Part shown: positions 8,531 through 19,200 of the stretch, one piece after another
How the letters are laid out: the number at the start of each line of letters is the position of its first letter
Numbering within the stretch: the first letter of the stretch is position 1
From: Reyranella massiliensis 521
Lineage (GTDB): Bacteria > Pseudomonadota > Alphaproteobacteria > Reyranellales > Reyranellaceae
Assembly: GCA_945860205.1 (NCBI GenBank)
Contig: CAMARK010000038.1
Location: 1-41,430, forward strand
Direction of reading: 5' to 3'
Length of the DNA: 41,430 nt
Notes under the pieces: generated by a model
What the model was told of the DNA's origin: nothing
Databases searched by the model: none
The model's input: only the letters and a program-made list of their open reading frames with translations
Made by a program: the position numbers and the translations under genes

Positions 8531-9757
8531 CTACGGCTTTTTGCGGCAGCGGTCCGGAAGGGGTGGGGCGAACTTGGCGGACCGCAGCGCCGCCAGCGCC
8601 GGTGCCAGCAGCGCGTTGGCCAGAACCTGCTGGCCGGCATAATTCGGGTGCACCGAATCGGCGTAGAGCTGCAGCTTCTCGCCTCTGTCGAAGACCTTCG
8701 TGAGGTCGATGTACTTGTCGCGATGCGGGCTGGCCGCGACCTTCTCCAGCAGCAGGGCGTAGAGCTGCAGGATCCGCTTCTGCGACAGGATATCGTCGAC
8801 GCGCACGCCGATGTTGGCGGCCGTGACCGACCGCGCGGGTTGTATGGCGACGAGGCAGGGTTGGCCGCGCACCTCGCAGGCACCCAGCACCTCGTTCATG
8901 TTCTCCACATAGATGTCGGTGATCGCATCGGCCTGCTGGGCGAATATCGCGTCGTCCTCGTTGAGGCGCCGCCGGAACTCGATGACCTGGGCGTTGAAGG
9001 CGTTCTGGAGAATCGTGTGCGCGATGGCACTGTGGCGGGCGAACCACCAGATGAAGCCGTCGTTGAAGAGCTGGCTGTAGCGCAGTCCGATCTGGAACGG
9101 GTCGCCTGGCCGCACCGCCGAATTCGCCGGAATGGTGACGTCGTTGTAGCCGTTGACAAACAGCACCAGGCTGGCGCGCCGCGGAGTGACGGCAAGGTGA
9201 TAGGCGAGCTTCTCCTGCACCGAGACGAAGCTGCCCATGGCGCCGTTGAAGACATAGACGTCCTGGCGCCGCAGCCTGTTGCGCAACAGCCCTTCGAGTC
9301 TGACATGCCAGGTGTCGGGTGTTTCGTCGGCCGAGAAGCCCTGGGCCACCGAGCCGCCCAGGACATGGACCAGCGTGGCGTCGGGTTCCGCACAGGTGAT
9401 GCGGTCGATGTCGGCGGCCCTGTAGCGCGAATGCCTGTGCGCGTAGAGGAAGTCGGTTAACGTCGTCGACGAGTGAGGTGGCGGCGTTGCGGCGTCGTAG
9501 TACAGGCCGAACCGGCCTTCATGATAGCCGAGTGCCACCGGCCCGCCGGGCACATACGCAAGCTGCTCGTTCGGCATCAGGTAGTGATAGTCGCCCGAGA
9601 CGAACATCGGCTGGTAGCCACGCCGATACTGCAAAGTCTCGAGATCGAAAAAGATGCGGGCGGTGAATTCCGCCGCGACCGCCGAAACGACGAGAACGCC
9701 CAGTGTCGCCACGATTGCCCGGGCCCAGTTGCGGCCCGGCTTGCCCTGTCCAGTCAT
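8531..9757 (-). CDS. Membrane-anchored or secreted SGNH/GDSL hydrolase
   Basis: A 408-residue hydrolase with one N-terminal hydrophobic segment (about 12-30), a signal peptide or signal anchor. SGNH blocks are visible: block I HVLGGSVAQGF with nucleophile Ser136, block III FVNGYNDV with Asn205, and block V YADSVHPNYAG with Asp367 and His370. Such proteins are esterases or acetyl transfer/removal enzymes, and several act on cell-surface polysaccharides. Its position beside the glycosyltransferase/methyltransferase run suggests a surface-glycan role, by context only. The ATG at 9757 follows no strong SD; longer upstream frames lack homology and would run into the serC promoter. Confidence 0.82.
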   Translation of the reverse strand: MTGQGKPGRNWARAIVATLGVLVVSAVAAEFTARIFFDLETLQYRRGYQPMFVSGDYHYLMPNEQLAYVPGGPVALGYHEGRFGLYYDAATPPPHSSTTLTDFLYAHRHSRYRAADIDRITCAEPDATLVHVLGGSVAQGFSADETPDTWHVRLEGLLRNRLRRQDVYVFNGAMGSFVSVQEKLAYHLAVTPRRASLVLFVNGYNDVTIPANSAVRPGDPFQIGLRYSQLFNDGFIWWFARHSAIAHTILQNAFNAQVIEFRRRLNEDDAIFAQQADAITDIYVENMNEVLGACEVRGQPCLVAIQPARSVTAANIGVRVDDILSQKRILQLYALLLEKVAASPHRDKYIDLTKVFDRGEKLQLYADSVHPNYAGQQVLANALLAPALAALRSAKFAPPLPDRCRKKP

Positions 9758-9803
9758 GGGGGCTTTTTCACATGATTTGCACGCCTGCGACAATCGCCCC
9801 GGA

Positions 9804-9832
9804 TTGACCGAGTCGTCGAGCGCCCTTATACG
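9804..9832 (+). promoter_or_regulatory. Predicted sigma70-type promoter of serC-serA
   Basis: TTGACC (9804-9809) and TATACG (9827-9832) are separated by exactly 17 bp, a good -35/-10 pair. Transcription should start near 9839, leaving a leader of about 50 nt before the serC ATG. The site sits in the 130-bp region divergent from the SGNH gene. Confidence 0.6.
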
Positions 9833-9887
9833 GTCCGCGGGCCACGCTCCCCCACCGGAGTGCAGCTCTTCTGTAAGGGAGAGGTAA

Positions 9888-11057
9888 ATGACTAAGCCGA
9901 ACATGCGTCCGGCGCGTCCCGACTTTTCGTCCGGACCCTGCGCCAAGCGTCCCGGTTGGACGCCCGAAGTCCTCAAAGATGCCGCCACGGGGCGGTCCCA
10001 TCGATCCAAGCTCGGCAAAAAGAAGATTGTCGAGGCCGTCGATCGCACGCGCGCGATCCTGGGCATTCCCGCCGACTACCGCATTGCCATCGTGCCCGCC
10101 TCGGACACCGGCGCCGTCGAGATGGCGCTGTGGTCGCTGCTCGGTGCCCGGCCGGTCGACATGCTGACCTGGGAAAGCTTCGGCGAGGGCTGGGTCACCG
10201 ACGTGGTGAAGCAGCTGAAACTCAAGGATGCGCGCACGCTGAAGGCGCCCTACGGCCAGATCGCCGACCTGAAGCAGGTCGACTGGAAGCACGATGTCGT
10301 CTTCACCTGGAACGGCACGACCTCGGGTGTAAAAGTGCCGAACAGCGACTGGATCGCGGCCGACCGCGAAGGCCTGGCGATCTGCGATGCGACCTCGGCC
10401 GTCTTCGCCATGGACCTGCCGTGGCAGAAGCTCGATGTCGTCACCTGGTCCTGGCAGAAAGTGATGGGCGGCGAGGGCGCGCACGGCATGCTGGTGCTGA
10501 GCCCGCGCGCCATCCAGCGGCTCGAGAGCTATTCGCCGCCGTGGCCGATGCCCAAGATCTTCCGCCTCACGTCGGGCGGGAAATTCTCCGAGGCGATCTT
10601 CAAGGGCGACACGATCAACACGCCGTCAATGCTCTGCGTCGAGGACGCGATCGACGGCCTGCGCTGGGGCGAGGGCGTCGGCGGCCTAAAAGGCCTGATC
10701 GCCCGCTCGGAAGCCAATCTCGGCGTGCTTGAGAAGTTCGTCGCGGCGCGGCCGTGGGCGGCCTTCCTGGCGGTCGACAAGGCGCTCCGTTCCAACACCT
10801 CGGTCTGCCTCGTCATCACGGCCTCCTGGTTCACCGCGCTCGCCGCGGACAAACAGGCGGCGGCGGCCAAGAAGATGGCTGACGTGCTGGAAGCCGAGAA
10901 GGCCGGCTACGACGTCGGCTCGTACCGCGACGCCCCGCCGGGCCTGCGCATCTGGTGCGGCGCCACGGTCGAGACGAGCGACCTCGAAGCGCTGCTGCCC
11001 TGGCTCGACTGGGCTTATAGCGAGATCGAGCGCGAATTCGGCAAAGCAGCGGCCTGA
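9888..11057 (+). CDS. serC: Phosphoserine aminotransferase
   Basis: A 389-residue PLP enzyme that converts 3-phosphohydroxypyruvate and glutamate to 3-phosphoserine, step two of the phosphorylated serine pathway. The start follows GGGAGAGGTAA. The N-terminus [15 protein letters not shown] is the standard alphaproteobacterial SerC start. The PLP-binding lysine is Lys191 in [30 protein letters not shown] (72-86) helps bind phosphate. The length fits the alphaproteobacterial/archaeal-type SerC group. It lies 12 bp upstream of serA, so both enzymes of the pathway are made from one transcript. serB is not in the window. Confidence 0.97.
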   Translation: MTKPNMRPARPDFSSGPCAKRPGWTPEVLKDAATGRSHRSKLGKKKIVEAVDRTRAILGIPADYRIAIVPASDTGAVEMALWSLLGARPVDMLTWESFGEGWVTDVVKQLKLKDARTLKAPYGQIADLKQVDWKHDVVFTWNGTTSGVKVPNSDWIAADREGLAICDATSAVFAMDLPWQKLDVVTWSWQKVMGGEGAHGMLVLSPRAIQRLESYSPPWPMPKIFRLTSGGKFSEAIFKGDTINTPSMLCVEDAIDGLRWGEGVGGLKGLIARSEANLGVLEKFVAARPWAAFLAVDKALRSNTSVCLVITASWFTALAADKQAAAAKKMADVLEAEKAGYDVGSYRDAPPGLRIWCGATVETSDLEALLPWLDWAYSEIEREFGKAAA

Positions 11058-11069
11058 GGAGTTAGGAAC

Positions 11070-12653
11070 ATGGCCAAACCCAAAGTTCTCATCTCCGATG
11101 AGCTCTCCCCGCGCGCTGTCGAAATCTTCTCGGAGCGCGGCTGCGACGTCCACTTCAAGCCCGGCCTGAAGCCCGCCGAACTGCGGGCCATTGTCGCCAA
11201 CTACGAGGGGCTGGCGATCCGGTCAGCCACCAAGGTCACCGCCGAAGTGCTGGCCGAGGCCAAGAAGCTCCGCGTCGTGGGCCGCGCCGGCATCGGTGTC
11301 GACAATGTCGACATCAAGGCCGCCACCGCGCACGGCGTCGTCGTCATGAACACGCCGTTCGGCAACGCCATCACCACAGCCGAGCACGCCATCGCCCTGA
11401 TGTTTGCCGTCGCCCGTCAGATTCCCGAAGCCAATGCCAGCACGCAGGCTGGCAAGTGGGAGAAGAACCGCTTCATGGGCGTCGAGCTCAGCTTCAAGAC
11501 GCTGGGCCTGATCGGATGTGGCAACATCGGCTCGATCGTGGCCGAGCGGGCGCTGGGCCTAAAAATGCGCGTGCTGGCCTACGATCCGTTCCTGAGCGAC
11601 GAGCGCGCCGCCCAGCTCGGCGTCGAGAAGGGCACGCTCGACCAGGTGCTGGCGCGCGCCGATTTCATCACCGTGCACACGCCGCTCACCGAGCAGACCA
11701 AGAACATCCTGTCCCGCGCCAACCTGATGAAGACCCGCAAGGGCGTGCGCATCATCAATTGCGCCCGCGGCGGCCTGGTCGACGAGCTGGCGGTGCGCGA
11801 TCTCCTGGTCTCCGGTCATATCGCCGGCGCGGGCTTCGACGTCTTCACGGTGGAGCCGGCCAAGGAAAGCGTCCTGTTCGGCGCGCCCAACCTCGTCTGC
11901 ACGCCGCATCTCGGCGCCTCGACCCTGGAAGCGCAGGAGAACGTGGCGTTGCAGGTGGCCGAGCAGATGGCCGACTATCTGCTCACCGGCGCGGTGACGA
12001 ACTCGCTCAACATGCCCAACGTCTCAGCCGAGGACGCGCCGCGGCTGGCACCTTATTTGGACCTCGCCCAGAAGCTCGGCTCCTTCGCCGGCCAGCTCAC
12101 CGACACCGACATCAAGGCGGTGTCGATCGAGTTCGAAGGCGACGTGGCGGCACTCAACGTCAAGCCGTTGACGCAGGTGGCGCTGATGGGTGTGCTGCGG
12201 CCGCAGCTCGATTCGGTGAACATGGTCAACGCCCCGGTCGTGGCCCGCGAGCGCGGCATCGAGGTGGCCGAGGTCAAGCACGAGCGCACCAGCGACTACC
12301 ATTCGATGATCCGCCTCTCCGTGACGACCGAGAAGTACATCCGCTCGGTGACCGGCACGCTGTTCGGCGGCAAGCATCCGCGCATCGTCGAGATCAAGGG
12401 CATCGAGATCGACGCCGCCTTCGCGCCGCACATGCTCTACATCACCAACGACGACAAGCCGGGCTTCATCGGTCGACTGGGGACCATCCTGGGCGAGAAC
12501 AAGGTCAACATCGCGACCTTCCATCTCGGCCGCGACAAGCCCGGTGGCTCGGCGATCGCGCTGGTCCAGGTCGACCAGCCGATTTCCTCGGCCCTGATCG
12601 GAAAGATCGGCGCCGTCGAGGGTGTCGTGCAGGCGAAGGTGCTGGGCTTCTAG
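11070..12653 (+). CDS. serA: D-3-phosphoglycerate dehydrogenase, long form with ACT domain
   Basis: A 527-residue NAD-dependent enzyme that oxidises 3-phosphoglycerate to 3-phosphohydroxypyruvate, the entry step to serine. Residues 1-100 and 285-315 form the substrate domain, with VVGRAGIGVDNVD at 69-81. The NAD fold holds LGLIGCGNIGS (145-155). The catalytic set is visible: Arg233 in NCARGGLVDE, Glu262 and His280 in CTPHLGAST. Residues about 320-450 form the allosteric substrate-binding domain and 455-527 an ACT domain (DDKPGFIGRLG), so serine feedback is likely. The SD is GAGGAGTTAGGAAC. The stop lies 16 bp from the convergent autotransporter gene. Confidence 0.98.
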   Translation: MAKPKVLISDELSPRAVEIFSERGCDVHFKPGLKPAELRAIVANYEGLAIRSATKVTAEVLAEAKKLRVVGRAGIGVDNVDIKAATAHGVVVMNTPFGNAITTAEHAIALMFAVARQIPEANASTQAGKWEKNRFMGVELSFKTLGLIGCGNIGSIVAERALGLKMRVLAYDPFLSDERAAQLGVEKGTLDQVLARADFITVHTPLTEQTKNILSRANLMKTRKGVRIINCARGGLVDELAVRDLLVSGHIAGAGFDVFTVEPAKESVLFGAPNLVCTPHLGASTLEAQENVALQVAEQMADYLLTGAVTNSLNMPNVSAEDAPRLAPYLDLAQKLGSFAGQLTDTDIKAVSIEFEGDVAALNVKPLTQVALMGVLRPQLDSVNMVNAPVVARERGIEVAEVKHERTSDYHSMIRLSVTTEKYIRSVTGTLFGGKHPRIVEIKGIEIDAAFAPHMLYITNDDKPGFIGRLGTILGENKVNIATFHLGRDKPGGSAIALVQVDQPISSALIGKIGAVEGVVQAKVLGF

Positions 12654-12669
12654 AAGCGGTCGCGATCGT

Positions 12670-15600
12670 CTACCAGCTCATCCTGAGGCCGCCGGTGAAC
12701 GCGTGGCTGTCCGAACCGGTGCCGACTTCGCCGTCATAGCGGAAATAAAGCGACGTGCGCTCGGCGATGTTGGTATTGGCGGCGAGGCCGATGGTTGCGG
12801 CGTCGCGCAGCGGCGCGGCGCCAAACACGGTGAAGGCGGCGCCTGGCGCTCCGGCGAACGAGGCCGTCACGGGCCGCGAGGTGTCGGCATATTCGTGCGC
12901 CCAACCCAACCGGAACTGCAGGGCGAGCTTGTCACGCCAGCCGGCGTCGATCGTGCCCGCGAGTTCGGCCCCCAGCACGGTGCGCGCCGAGTTGGTGATC
13001 TGCTGGGCCACGTTGAGACTGAGGGAATTGGCGCCGCTCTCGTTGAAGGCCGCCTGGTTGACGGTCGTTGCCTGGAAGCGCGCGAACGGCGTCAGCGAGG
13101 CGGCGGCCCGCTGATAGATGTCGATCTTGTAGCCGGCCTCGACCTGGCCCAGAAGCTGGTTGGCGCCGGTGCGGCCCATCGCGATGCGAGGCTGCAGGCC
13201 GGGGATGACGATCTGGCGCGTCATCTGGTTGTCGTTGTAGCCGTAGCCCGCCTGGGTATCGAGGTAGAACGCCGACTGCGTGAAAGAAGCGTAGAGGCTG
13301 GCCTGATAGCTGTTGCTGGTGCCGCGGCCGGAGAAGCCGCCGAGATACTGGTTGCCGCTGACGACGCCAAGGCCAAGACCGACCAGGAAGCGCGGATCGA
13401 CGCGATAGTCGGCCCCGGTCGCGAAGCCGCCGGCGTTGTAGGTCAGCGTCGAAGAGCTGCCGTTGCCGGCGACGCTGCCGGTGACGCCCAGGGCGCTGCC
13501 CCACAGGCTCCACGGTCCGGGACCTTCACCGTCGCAGGCGACATCGCAGGCCTGGGCCAGCGCCACGCGGCTGCCGCCGCCTGCGCCGCCGCGGGCCTGG
13601 CTCATCTGCTGGCCCAGCACGTTCATGAACATCAGGCCGCCACCGATATTGGCGGTGCTGAAACCCGAATAGTTCTGGCCGCTGATGGCATCCATTGCCG
13701 CCTGGCCCTGGGCCAGGGGGAAGGTTGCGAGCGTGCCGATCACCGTGGCGAAATCGCCGGTGGCGCCGGCGACGCTGCGGTCGAGCACGCCGCCCACCGC
13801 TGCCTGATTGGTGGTTTGCGCGCCCCGCGCGAAGCCGCCGGGCTTTAGCGTCAGGTAGGCGTTGTTGTTGTCGTAGCTGAGCGACGGCTGCAGGAACGGA
13901 AGGCTGCTCGTGGCATTGGCGAAGGTGCCGCTGACACCGCCAGTGGCGTTCAGGATGGTGTAGGTCGTGCTCATGGCATAGGGGCCGCTCGCGTCCGGCA
14001 GGACGGCGACGGTGCCGCCGTTGATCGTAGCCGTTCCCGGCGCACCTGTGACGTTGATGCGGTCGGCCTGGCCTGCGGCATTGGCCTCGACCTGGTAGGT
14101 GCTGCCGGCGGCCTGGGTGTACGAGCCGACGACGCTCAACGTACCGATCGAGTTGCCCGGCGCCATCGTGCCGCTCATGTTCACGTTGCCGGTGATGGTG
14201 CCGGCGCCGCCGAGATTGCCACCGCTGCCCACCGTCACGTTGCTGGTGATGCTGCCGTTGATGGCCAGCCTTCCGCCCGAGACCGAGGTCGGGCCGGTGT
14301 AGGTGTTGGCGCCGGTCAGGTTCAAGGTGCCGGTGCCCTGCTTGACCAGCCCGCCGGTGCCGGTGATCACGGCGGCCACGCTGGTGTTGCTGGTCTCGGC
14401 CACGGTCAGCGTGCTGGCGCCCAGCGAGATCGTGCCGCCGCTGCCCGACAGCGATGCCACCGTGAGGTTGTTGCCGTTGAAGTCGAGGATGCCGCCGTTG
14501 ACGGTGAGGGCGCCGGCGGTGGGCAGCGAGGCGCCCGTCGCCAGCTGCAACGTGCCGGCGTTCACCGTCGTGCCGCCGGCATAGCTGTTGGCGCCCGACA
14601 GGGTGAGCGTGCCGGTGCCGGCCTTGGTGAGGCCGCCGGCGCCCGAGACCGCCGTCGACAGCGTGATGTTGCCGCTGGTGGTGTTGAAGGTGCCGCCGCT
14701 GGCGCCCAGCGTGACCTGGCGCGCCGAGGTCAGGGCGGCCGTTGGCTGGAGCGTGCCGCCGTTCAGCGTGAGCCCGCCCGATGCCGCGCCCATGCCTGAA
14801 TCGGCGCTGACCGTCAGGGTCGCACCGCCGGTGACGGCCGTGCCGCCGGTGTAGGTGTTGACGCCGGTCAGGTTGACCTGGCCGCTGCCGATCGTGAGGC
14901 TGCTCGAGCCCGCGATGACGCTGGAGATGGTCCCCGTGCCGGTCTGCAACAATGTCGTGTTGCCTGTCAGGAAGGTTGGCAGGCTGTTGGCAAAGCCGCT
15001 CTGAAGATCGACGTTGCCGGTCAACGACAGCCCGGCCGTCACCTGGCCGATGACGCCCGAGGCGCCGGCCCAGGCGTAGCCGACAAATCCGCCGATCGGG
15101 TCGTACAGATAGTCGAAGCCCTGGAAGAACTGGCGGCCGGTGTTGAGGAAGATCGACGCGCCGGAGACCACCTCGACGGTGTTGTTGGGGTTGAGCGGAT
15201 TGCCGGCCACGCCCAGCGTGTAGCTGTAGTTGGCGGGCTGCGGCGTGCTTTGTCCCGGCAGGAAGAGCTGGACCTGCGCGCCGCTGGCCGTCGTGATGCA
15301 ATTGCCGCCGCCCGGCGGAGTGGGGCAGGGCGACGTCGCGAGCGTGTAGCCCGGCGGCGGCGTCAAGTACGAATAGCCGATGCCGGCATCGGGCAGGACT
15401 TGGCCGCTGCCGGTCACGCCGCCCACCGTGATCGTCATGGGCGCCTGCTGCCAGGCCGGCGCCGGCTGGCCCGAGTTCGCCGCGTTCGGCGTCAACTTGA
15501 CGAAGGCGAAGTTGCTCGAGGGATTGTTGCCGTTGACGTCGGCGGTGTTGCTGAGGCCAAGCGTCACGCCGCTGTTGGTGATGAGGTAGCCGGGGCGGAG

Positions 15601-16251
15601 CGTGCTGATCGGACTGCCGGACTGGAGCGAGGTGATGTTGATGAAAGGGTTGGTGTTGTTGTAGGCGGCGGGCGCATTGATCGAGCTCGACCCGCGATCG
15701 AAGCCGACGCCCATGTAGGCGACGCCCGTGGGATTTGAGCTTGGCGTGCAGGTCCGGCCGGCGATCGTGCAGGTCTGGTTGGTCACCAGCAGCACCGTGA
15801 CCTTCGCCGTCGCCAGCGCCGCGCCGGCCACCGAGGCGACGCCGGGTGATGAGACGGTGGCTGTGTTGTTGATAACGACGTTCGTCTCATAGAAGGTGCC
15901 GGTCGAGAGCAGTCCGCTGCTGCTGTAGAACTGACTTCCCGTTCCGACGGCCCTGTCGTTCGGTCCCGGCGTGAAATTGTCCGGCGTGACAATGATGCCG
16001 GTCGATCCCGTATCCATGACGAATTTGGTCGGATTTCCACCCGTCATCGTGAGATAGATGCTGGCCCCGTTGGTCGTGCTCATCGCGCCATCGGCGAACG
16101 AAATCGTGGGCAGGCTGGTGTAGCCGCCGTAGAGGTTCCAACTCTGCGCGAACGCCGGCGCGCTCACGGCGATTGCGAGCCACAAGCCCATACCGGTGAC
16201 GCGGGCTGCGAGATCGAACCGAGGGATCATCGACACGATGTGAATACGCAC
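12670..16251 (-). CDS. Autotransporter with N-terminal pepsin-like aspartic protease domain (copy 1)
   Basis: A 1193-residue secreted protein. A signal peptide ends near APAFA-QSWNLY (residue 36). Residues about 40-400 look like a two-lobed A1 (pepsin) protease: VMDTGSTGIIV with Asp80, PDAGIGYSYLTPPP with Asp288, and a pepsin-style end around NTGRQFFQGFDYLYD...GFVGYAW (370-394). Residues about 420-790 are PATR-type beta-helix repeats (GTGTLTLSGANSYAGGTTV). From about 905 to the terminal aromatic Trp is an autotransporter beta-barrel. The protein should therefore thread itself through the outer membrane and display the protease domain. The GTG start at 16251 is the best supported; ATG 16230 is an alternative. 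It lies 48 bp behind copy 2, probably one transcript. Confidence 0.85.
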   Translation of the reverse strand: MRIHIVSMIPRFDLAARVTGMGLWLAIAVSAPAFAQSWNLYGGYTSLPTISFADGAMSTTNGASIYLTMTGGNPTKFVMDTGSTGIIVTPDNFTPGPNDRAVGTGSQFYSSSGLLSTGTFYETNVVINNTATVSSPGVASVAGAALATAKVTVLLVTNQTCTIAGRTCTPSSNPTGVAYMGVGFDRGSSSINAPAAYNNTNPFINITSLQSGSPISTLRPGYLITNSGVTLGLSNTADVNGNNPSSNFAFVKLTPNAANSGQPAPAWQQAPMTITVGGVTGSGQVLPDAGIGYSYLTPPPGYTLATSPCPTPPGGGNCITTASGAQVQLFLPGQSTPQPANYSYTLGVAGNPLNPNNTVEVVSGASIFLNTGRQFFQGFDYLYDPIGGFVGYAWAGASGVIGQVTAGLSLTGNVDLQSGFANSLPTFLTGNTTLLQTGTGTISSVIAGSSSLTIGSGQVNLTGVNTYTGGTAVTGGATLTVSADSGMGAASGGLTLNGGTLQPTAALTSARQVTLGASGGTFNTTSGNITLSTAVSGAGGLTKAGTGTLTLSGANSYAGGTTVNAGTLQLATGASLPTAGALTVNGGILDFNGNNLTVASLSGSGGTISLGASTLTVAETSNTSVAAVITGTGGLVKQGTGTLNLTGANTYTGPTSVSGGRLAINGSITSNVTVGSGGNLGGAGTITGNVNMSGTMAPGNSIGTLSVVGSYTQAAGSTYQVEANAAGQADRINVTGAPGTATINGGTVAVLPDASGPYAMSTTYTILNATGGVSGTFANATSSLPFLQPSLSYDNNNAYLTLKPGGFARGAQTTNQAAVGGVLDRSVAGATGDFATVIGTLATFPLAQGQAAMDAISGQNYSGFSTANIGGGLMFMNVLGQQMSQARGGAGGGSRVALAQACDVACDGEGPGPWSLWGSALGVTGSVAGNGSSSTLTYNAGGFATGADYRVDPRFLVGLGLGVVSGNQYLGGFSGRGTSNSYQASLYASFTQSAFYLDTQAGYGYNDNQMTRQIVIPGLQPRIAMGRTGANQLLGQVEAGYKIDIYQRAAASLTPFARFQATTVNQAAFNESGANSLSLNVAQQITNSARTVLGAELAGTIDAGWRDKLALQFRLGWAHEYADTSRPVTASFAGAPGAAFTVFGAAPLRDAATIGLAANTNIAERTSLYFRYDGEVGTGSDSHAFTGGLRMSW

Positions 16252-16299
16252 TTCTTTCGGTGTTTCTTCCAGCGTTGGACTACCCGAAATGAGCCGGTG

Positions 16300-19200
16300 T
16301 CACCAGGTCATGCGCAGTCCGGCACTGAACGCGTGGTTGTCGGTTCCAGTGCCGACTTCACCGTCGTAGCGAAAATAGAGCGACGTGCGCTCGGCGATCA
16401 ATGTGTTGGCGGCGAAGCCGAGAGAAGCGACGTCGCGCTGAGGTGCGGCGCCAAACACGGTGAAGGCGGCGCCCGGCGCGCCGGCGAAGGAGGCCGTCAC
16501 CGGCCGTGAGACGCTGGCATATTCGTGCGTCCAGCCGAGGCGGAACTGCAGCGCGAGCTTCTCGCGCCAGCCGGCATCGATGCTGCCGGCGAGTTCGGCG
16601 CCGATCGTGCTGCGCACCGAATTGACCGTCTGCTGCGCCACGCTGAGGTTGAGCGATCCGGCGCCGGTCTCGCTGAAGGCGGCCTGACTGTTGTTCACGC
16701 CCTGCATTCGCACGAACGGCGTCAGCGACGCCGCGGCGCGCTCGTAAATGCCGATCCCGTAGCCGGCCTCGACCTGGCCGACGAACTGGTTGGCGCTGGT
16801 CTGGCCCGTTGCCGTGCGCGGCTGCAGGCCGGGGATGGCGATCATGCGGGTCATCTGGTTGTCGTTGAAGCCGTAGCCCGCCTGGCCATCGAAGTAGAAC
16901 GCGCCTCGTGTGAACGAAGCGTAGAGCGTGGCCTGGTAGCTGGTGCTGGTGCCACGACCGCTGAAGCCGCTGAGATACTGGTTGCCGCTCGAGAACCCGA
17001 CGCCGAGGCCGACGAGGAATCGCGGATCCAGCCGATAGTCGATGCCGGTGGCCACGCCGCCGGCGTTGTAGGTGACCGTCGCGGCGTTGCTGTTGCCGGC
17101 GACGCTGCCGGTGGCGCCGAGCGCGCTGCCCCACAGGCTCCACGGGCTCGGAGTCTGGACTCTCTCTGGATCATCGCAGGCGAACTCGCAAGCCTCGGCC
17201 AAGGCGACGCGACCGCCGCTGCCGACGGAGCGGGCGGCGGCCATCTGTTGGCCGACCGCGTTCATGAACAGCAGGCTGCTGCCGACGTTGGCGGTGCTGA
17301 AGCCCGAGTAGTTCTGGCCGCTGATCGCATCCATCGCGGCCTGGCCTTGCGCGAGGGTGAGCGTCGCCATGGTGCCGATGACGGTGGCGAAGTCACCTGT
17401 CGAACCTGCAACGCTACGGTCGAGCACGCCGCCGACGGCGCGCTGGTTGCCGCTGCTGGCGCCGGCGGCGAAGCCGCCGGGCTTGAGGGTGAGATAGACG
17501 TTGTTGGTGTCATAGCCCAGCGAGGCCTGCAGGAAAGGATAGTTGCTGGTGACGCCGGCATAGGTGCCGGTGACGCCACCGGTGGCGTTGAGGATCGTGT
17601 AAGTCGTACTGGGTGCATAGACGCCGGGGTCGGCCAGCGCCTGGACCGTGCCGCCGTTGATGGTGGCCGTTCCCGGTGCGCCGGTGACGTTGATGCGGTC
17701 GGCCTGGCCTGTGGCATTGGCCTCGACCTGATAGGTGCTGCCGGCGGCCTGGGTATAGGAGCCGCTCACGGTGAGGGTGCCTATCGAGTTGCCGGGCGCC
17801 GCGATGCCGTTGTTGGTCACGTTGCCGGTGATGGTGCCGACGCCGCCGAGATTGCCACCGCTACCCACGTTGACGTTGCTGGTGATGCTGCCGTTGACGG
17901 CGAGCCGGCCGGCCGAGACCGAGGTCGGGCCGGTGTAGGTGTTGGCACCGGTCAGGTTCAGGATGCCGGTGCCCTGCTTCACCAGCCCGCCGGTGCCGGT
18001 GATGACGGCGGCGACGCTGGTGTTGGCCGTCTCGGCCACGGTCAGTGTGCTGGCGCCCAGCGAGATCGTGCCGCCGGCGCCTGACAGCGATGCCACCGTC
18101 AGGTTGTTGCCGTTGAAGTCGACCGTACCGCCATTGACGGTGAGCGCGCCGTCGGTCGGTAGGGCGTTGGCGCTGCCCAGGCGCAAGGTGCCGGCCGATA
18201 CGGTCGTGCCGCCGGTGTAGCTGTTGTTGCCCGACACCGTGAGCACACCGGCGCCGATCTTGGTGAGGCTGCCGCTGCCCGACATGTTGCCGGCATAGGT
18301 CGCGGTAGTGGCCTGGTCGAAGACGACCGAGGCGTTGTTCGTGATGGAGCCCTGCAGGTTTGCGGCCGTGCCTTGCAGGACACCGCCCGACACCGTCGTG
18401 CCGCCGGTGTGGCTGCTTGTTCCCGTGAGGATCAGGGTGCCGGCATTCTGTTTGACCAGGCGGCCGGTGCCCGACATGGCGCCGGCGTAGGTGCTGCTGC
18501 CGGTCTGGTCGAACACCACGGTGGCGTTGTTCGCGATGGCGCCTTGCAGGCTGGTGGCATTGCCCTGCAGGACGCCGGCCGAGACAGTCGTGCCGCCGGA
18601 GTAGGTATTGGCGCCCAGCAGCGTGAGCGTGCCGGTGCCCTGCTTCACGAAGGAACCGCTGCCGGTGATCACCGAAGAGAGGGTGGCGCTGTTCGCGTTG
18701 CCCGCGGTCAGCGCGCCTGCGCCCAGAGCCAGCGTGCCACCGGTGCCGGACAGGGTTCCCACCGTCTGAGTGCGGCCGGCGAGGTCGAAGATGCCGCCGT
18801 TGATCGTGAGTGCGCCGGTCGACAGCAGCGACCCGCTGGCGCCCAGCCGCAGCGTGCCGCCGTTCACGATCGTTCCGCCGGTGTAGGTGTTCGCCGCGCC
18901 CAGGATAAGGGTGCCGGAGCCGAACGTCAGCGAGTTGGGTCCGCTGATGGCGGCGTTGATCGTTGCCGTTCCAGCGCCGGTAACGCTGAAGCTCGTCGCG
19001 CCGAACAGGTAGGTCGGCAGGGTCGACAGGAAATTGTCGGACAAGGTCACCGTGCCCAGCAGAGCAACGCCGGGCGTCGATTGGCCGGTGGCAGAGCCGA
19101 CGGCCGGGCCGACCCATTTGTAACCGACGTAACCGTTGTCGTAATCGTAAAGATAGTCGAAGCCGAGGAAGAACTGGCGGCCGGTATTGATGTTGATGTC

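Noticed and set aside
13526..15301. Long alternative frames through the autotransporter repeats, both strands
   Set aside because: They are Gln/Arg/His-rich low-complexity translations of repeated GC-rich DNA with no recognisable domain.
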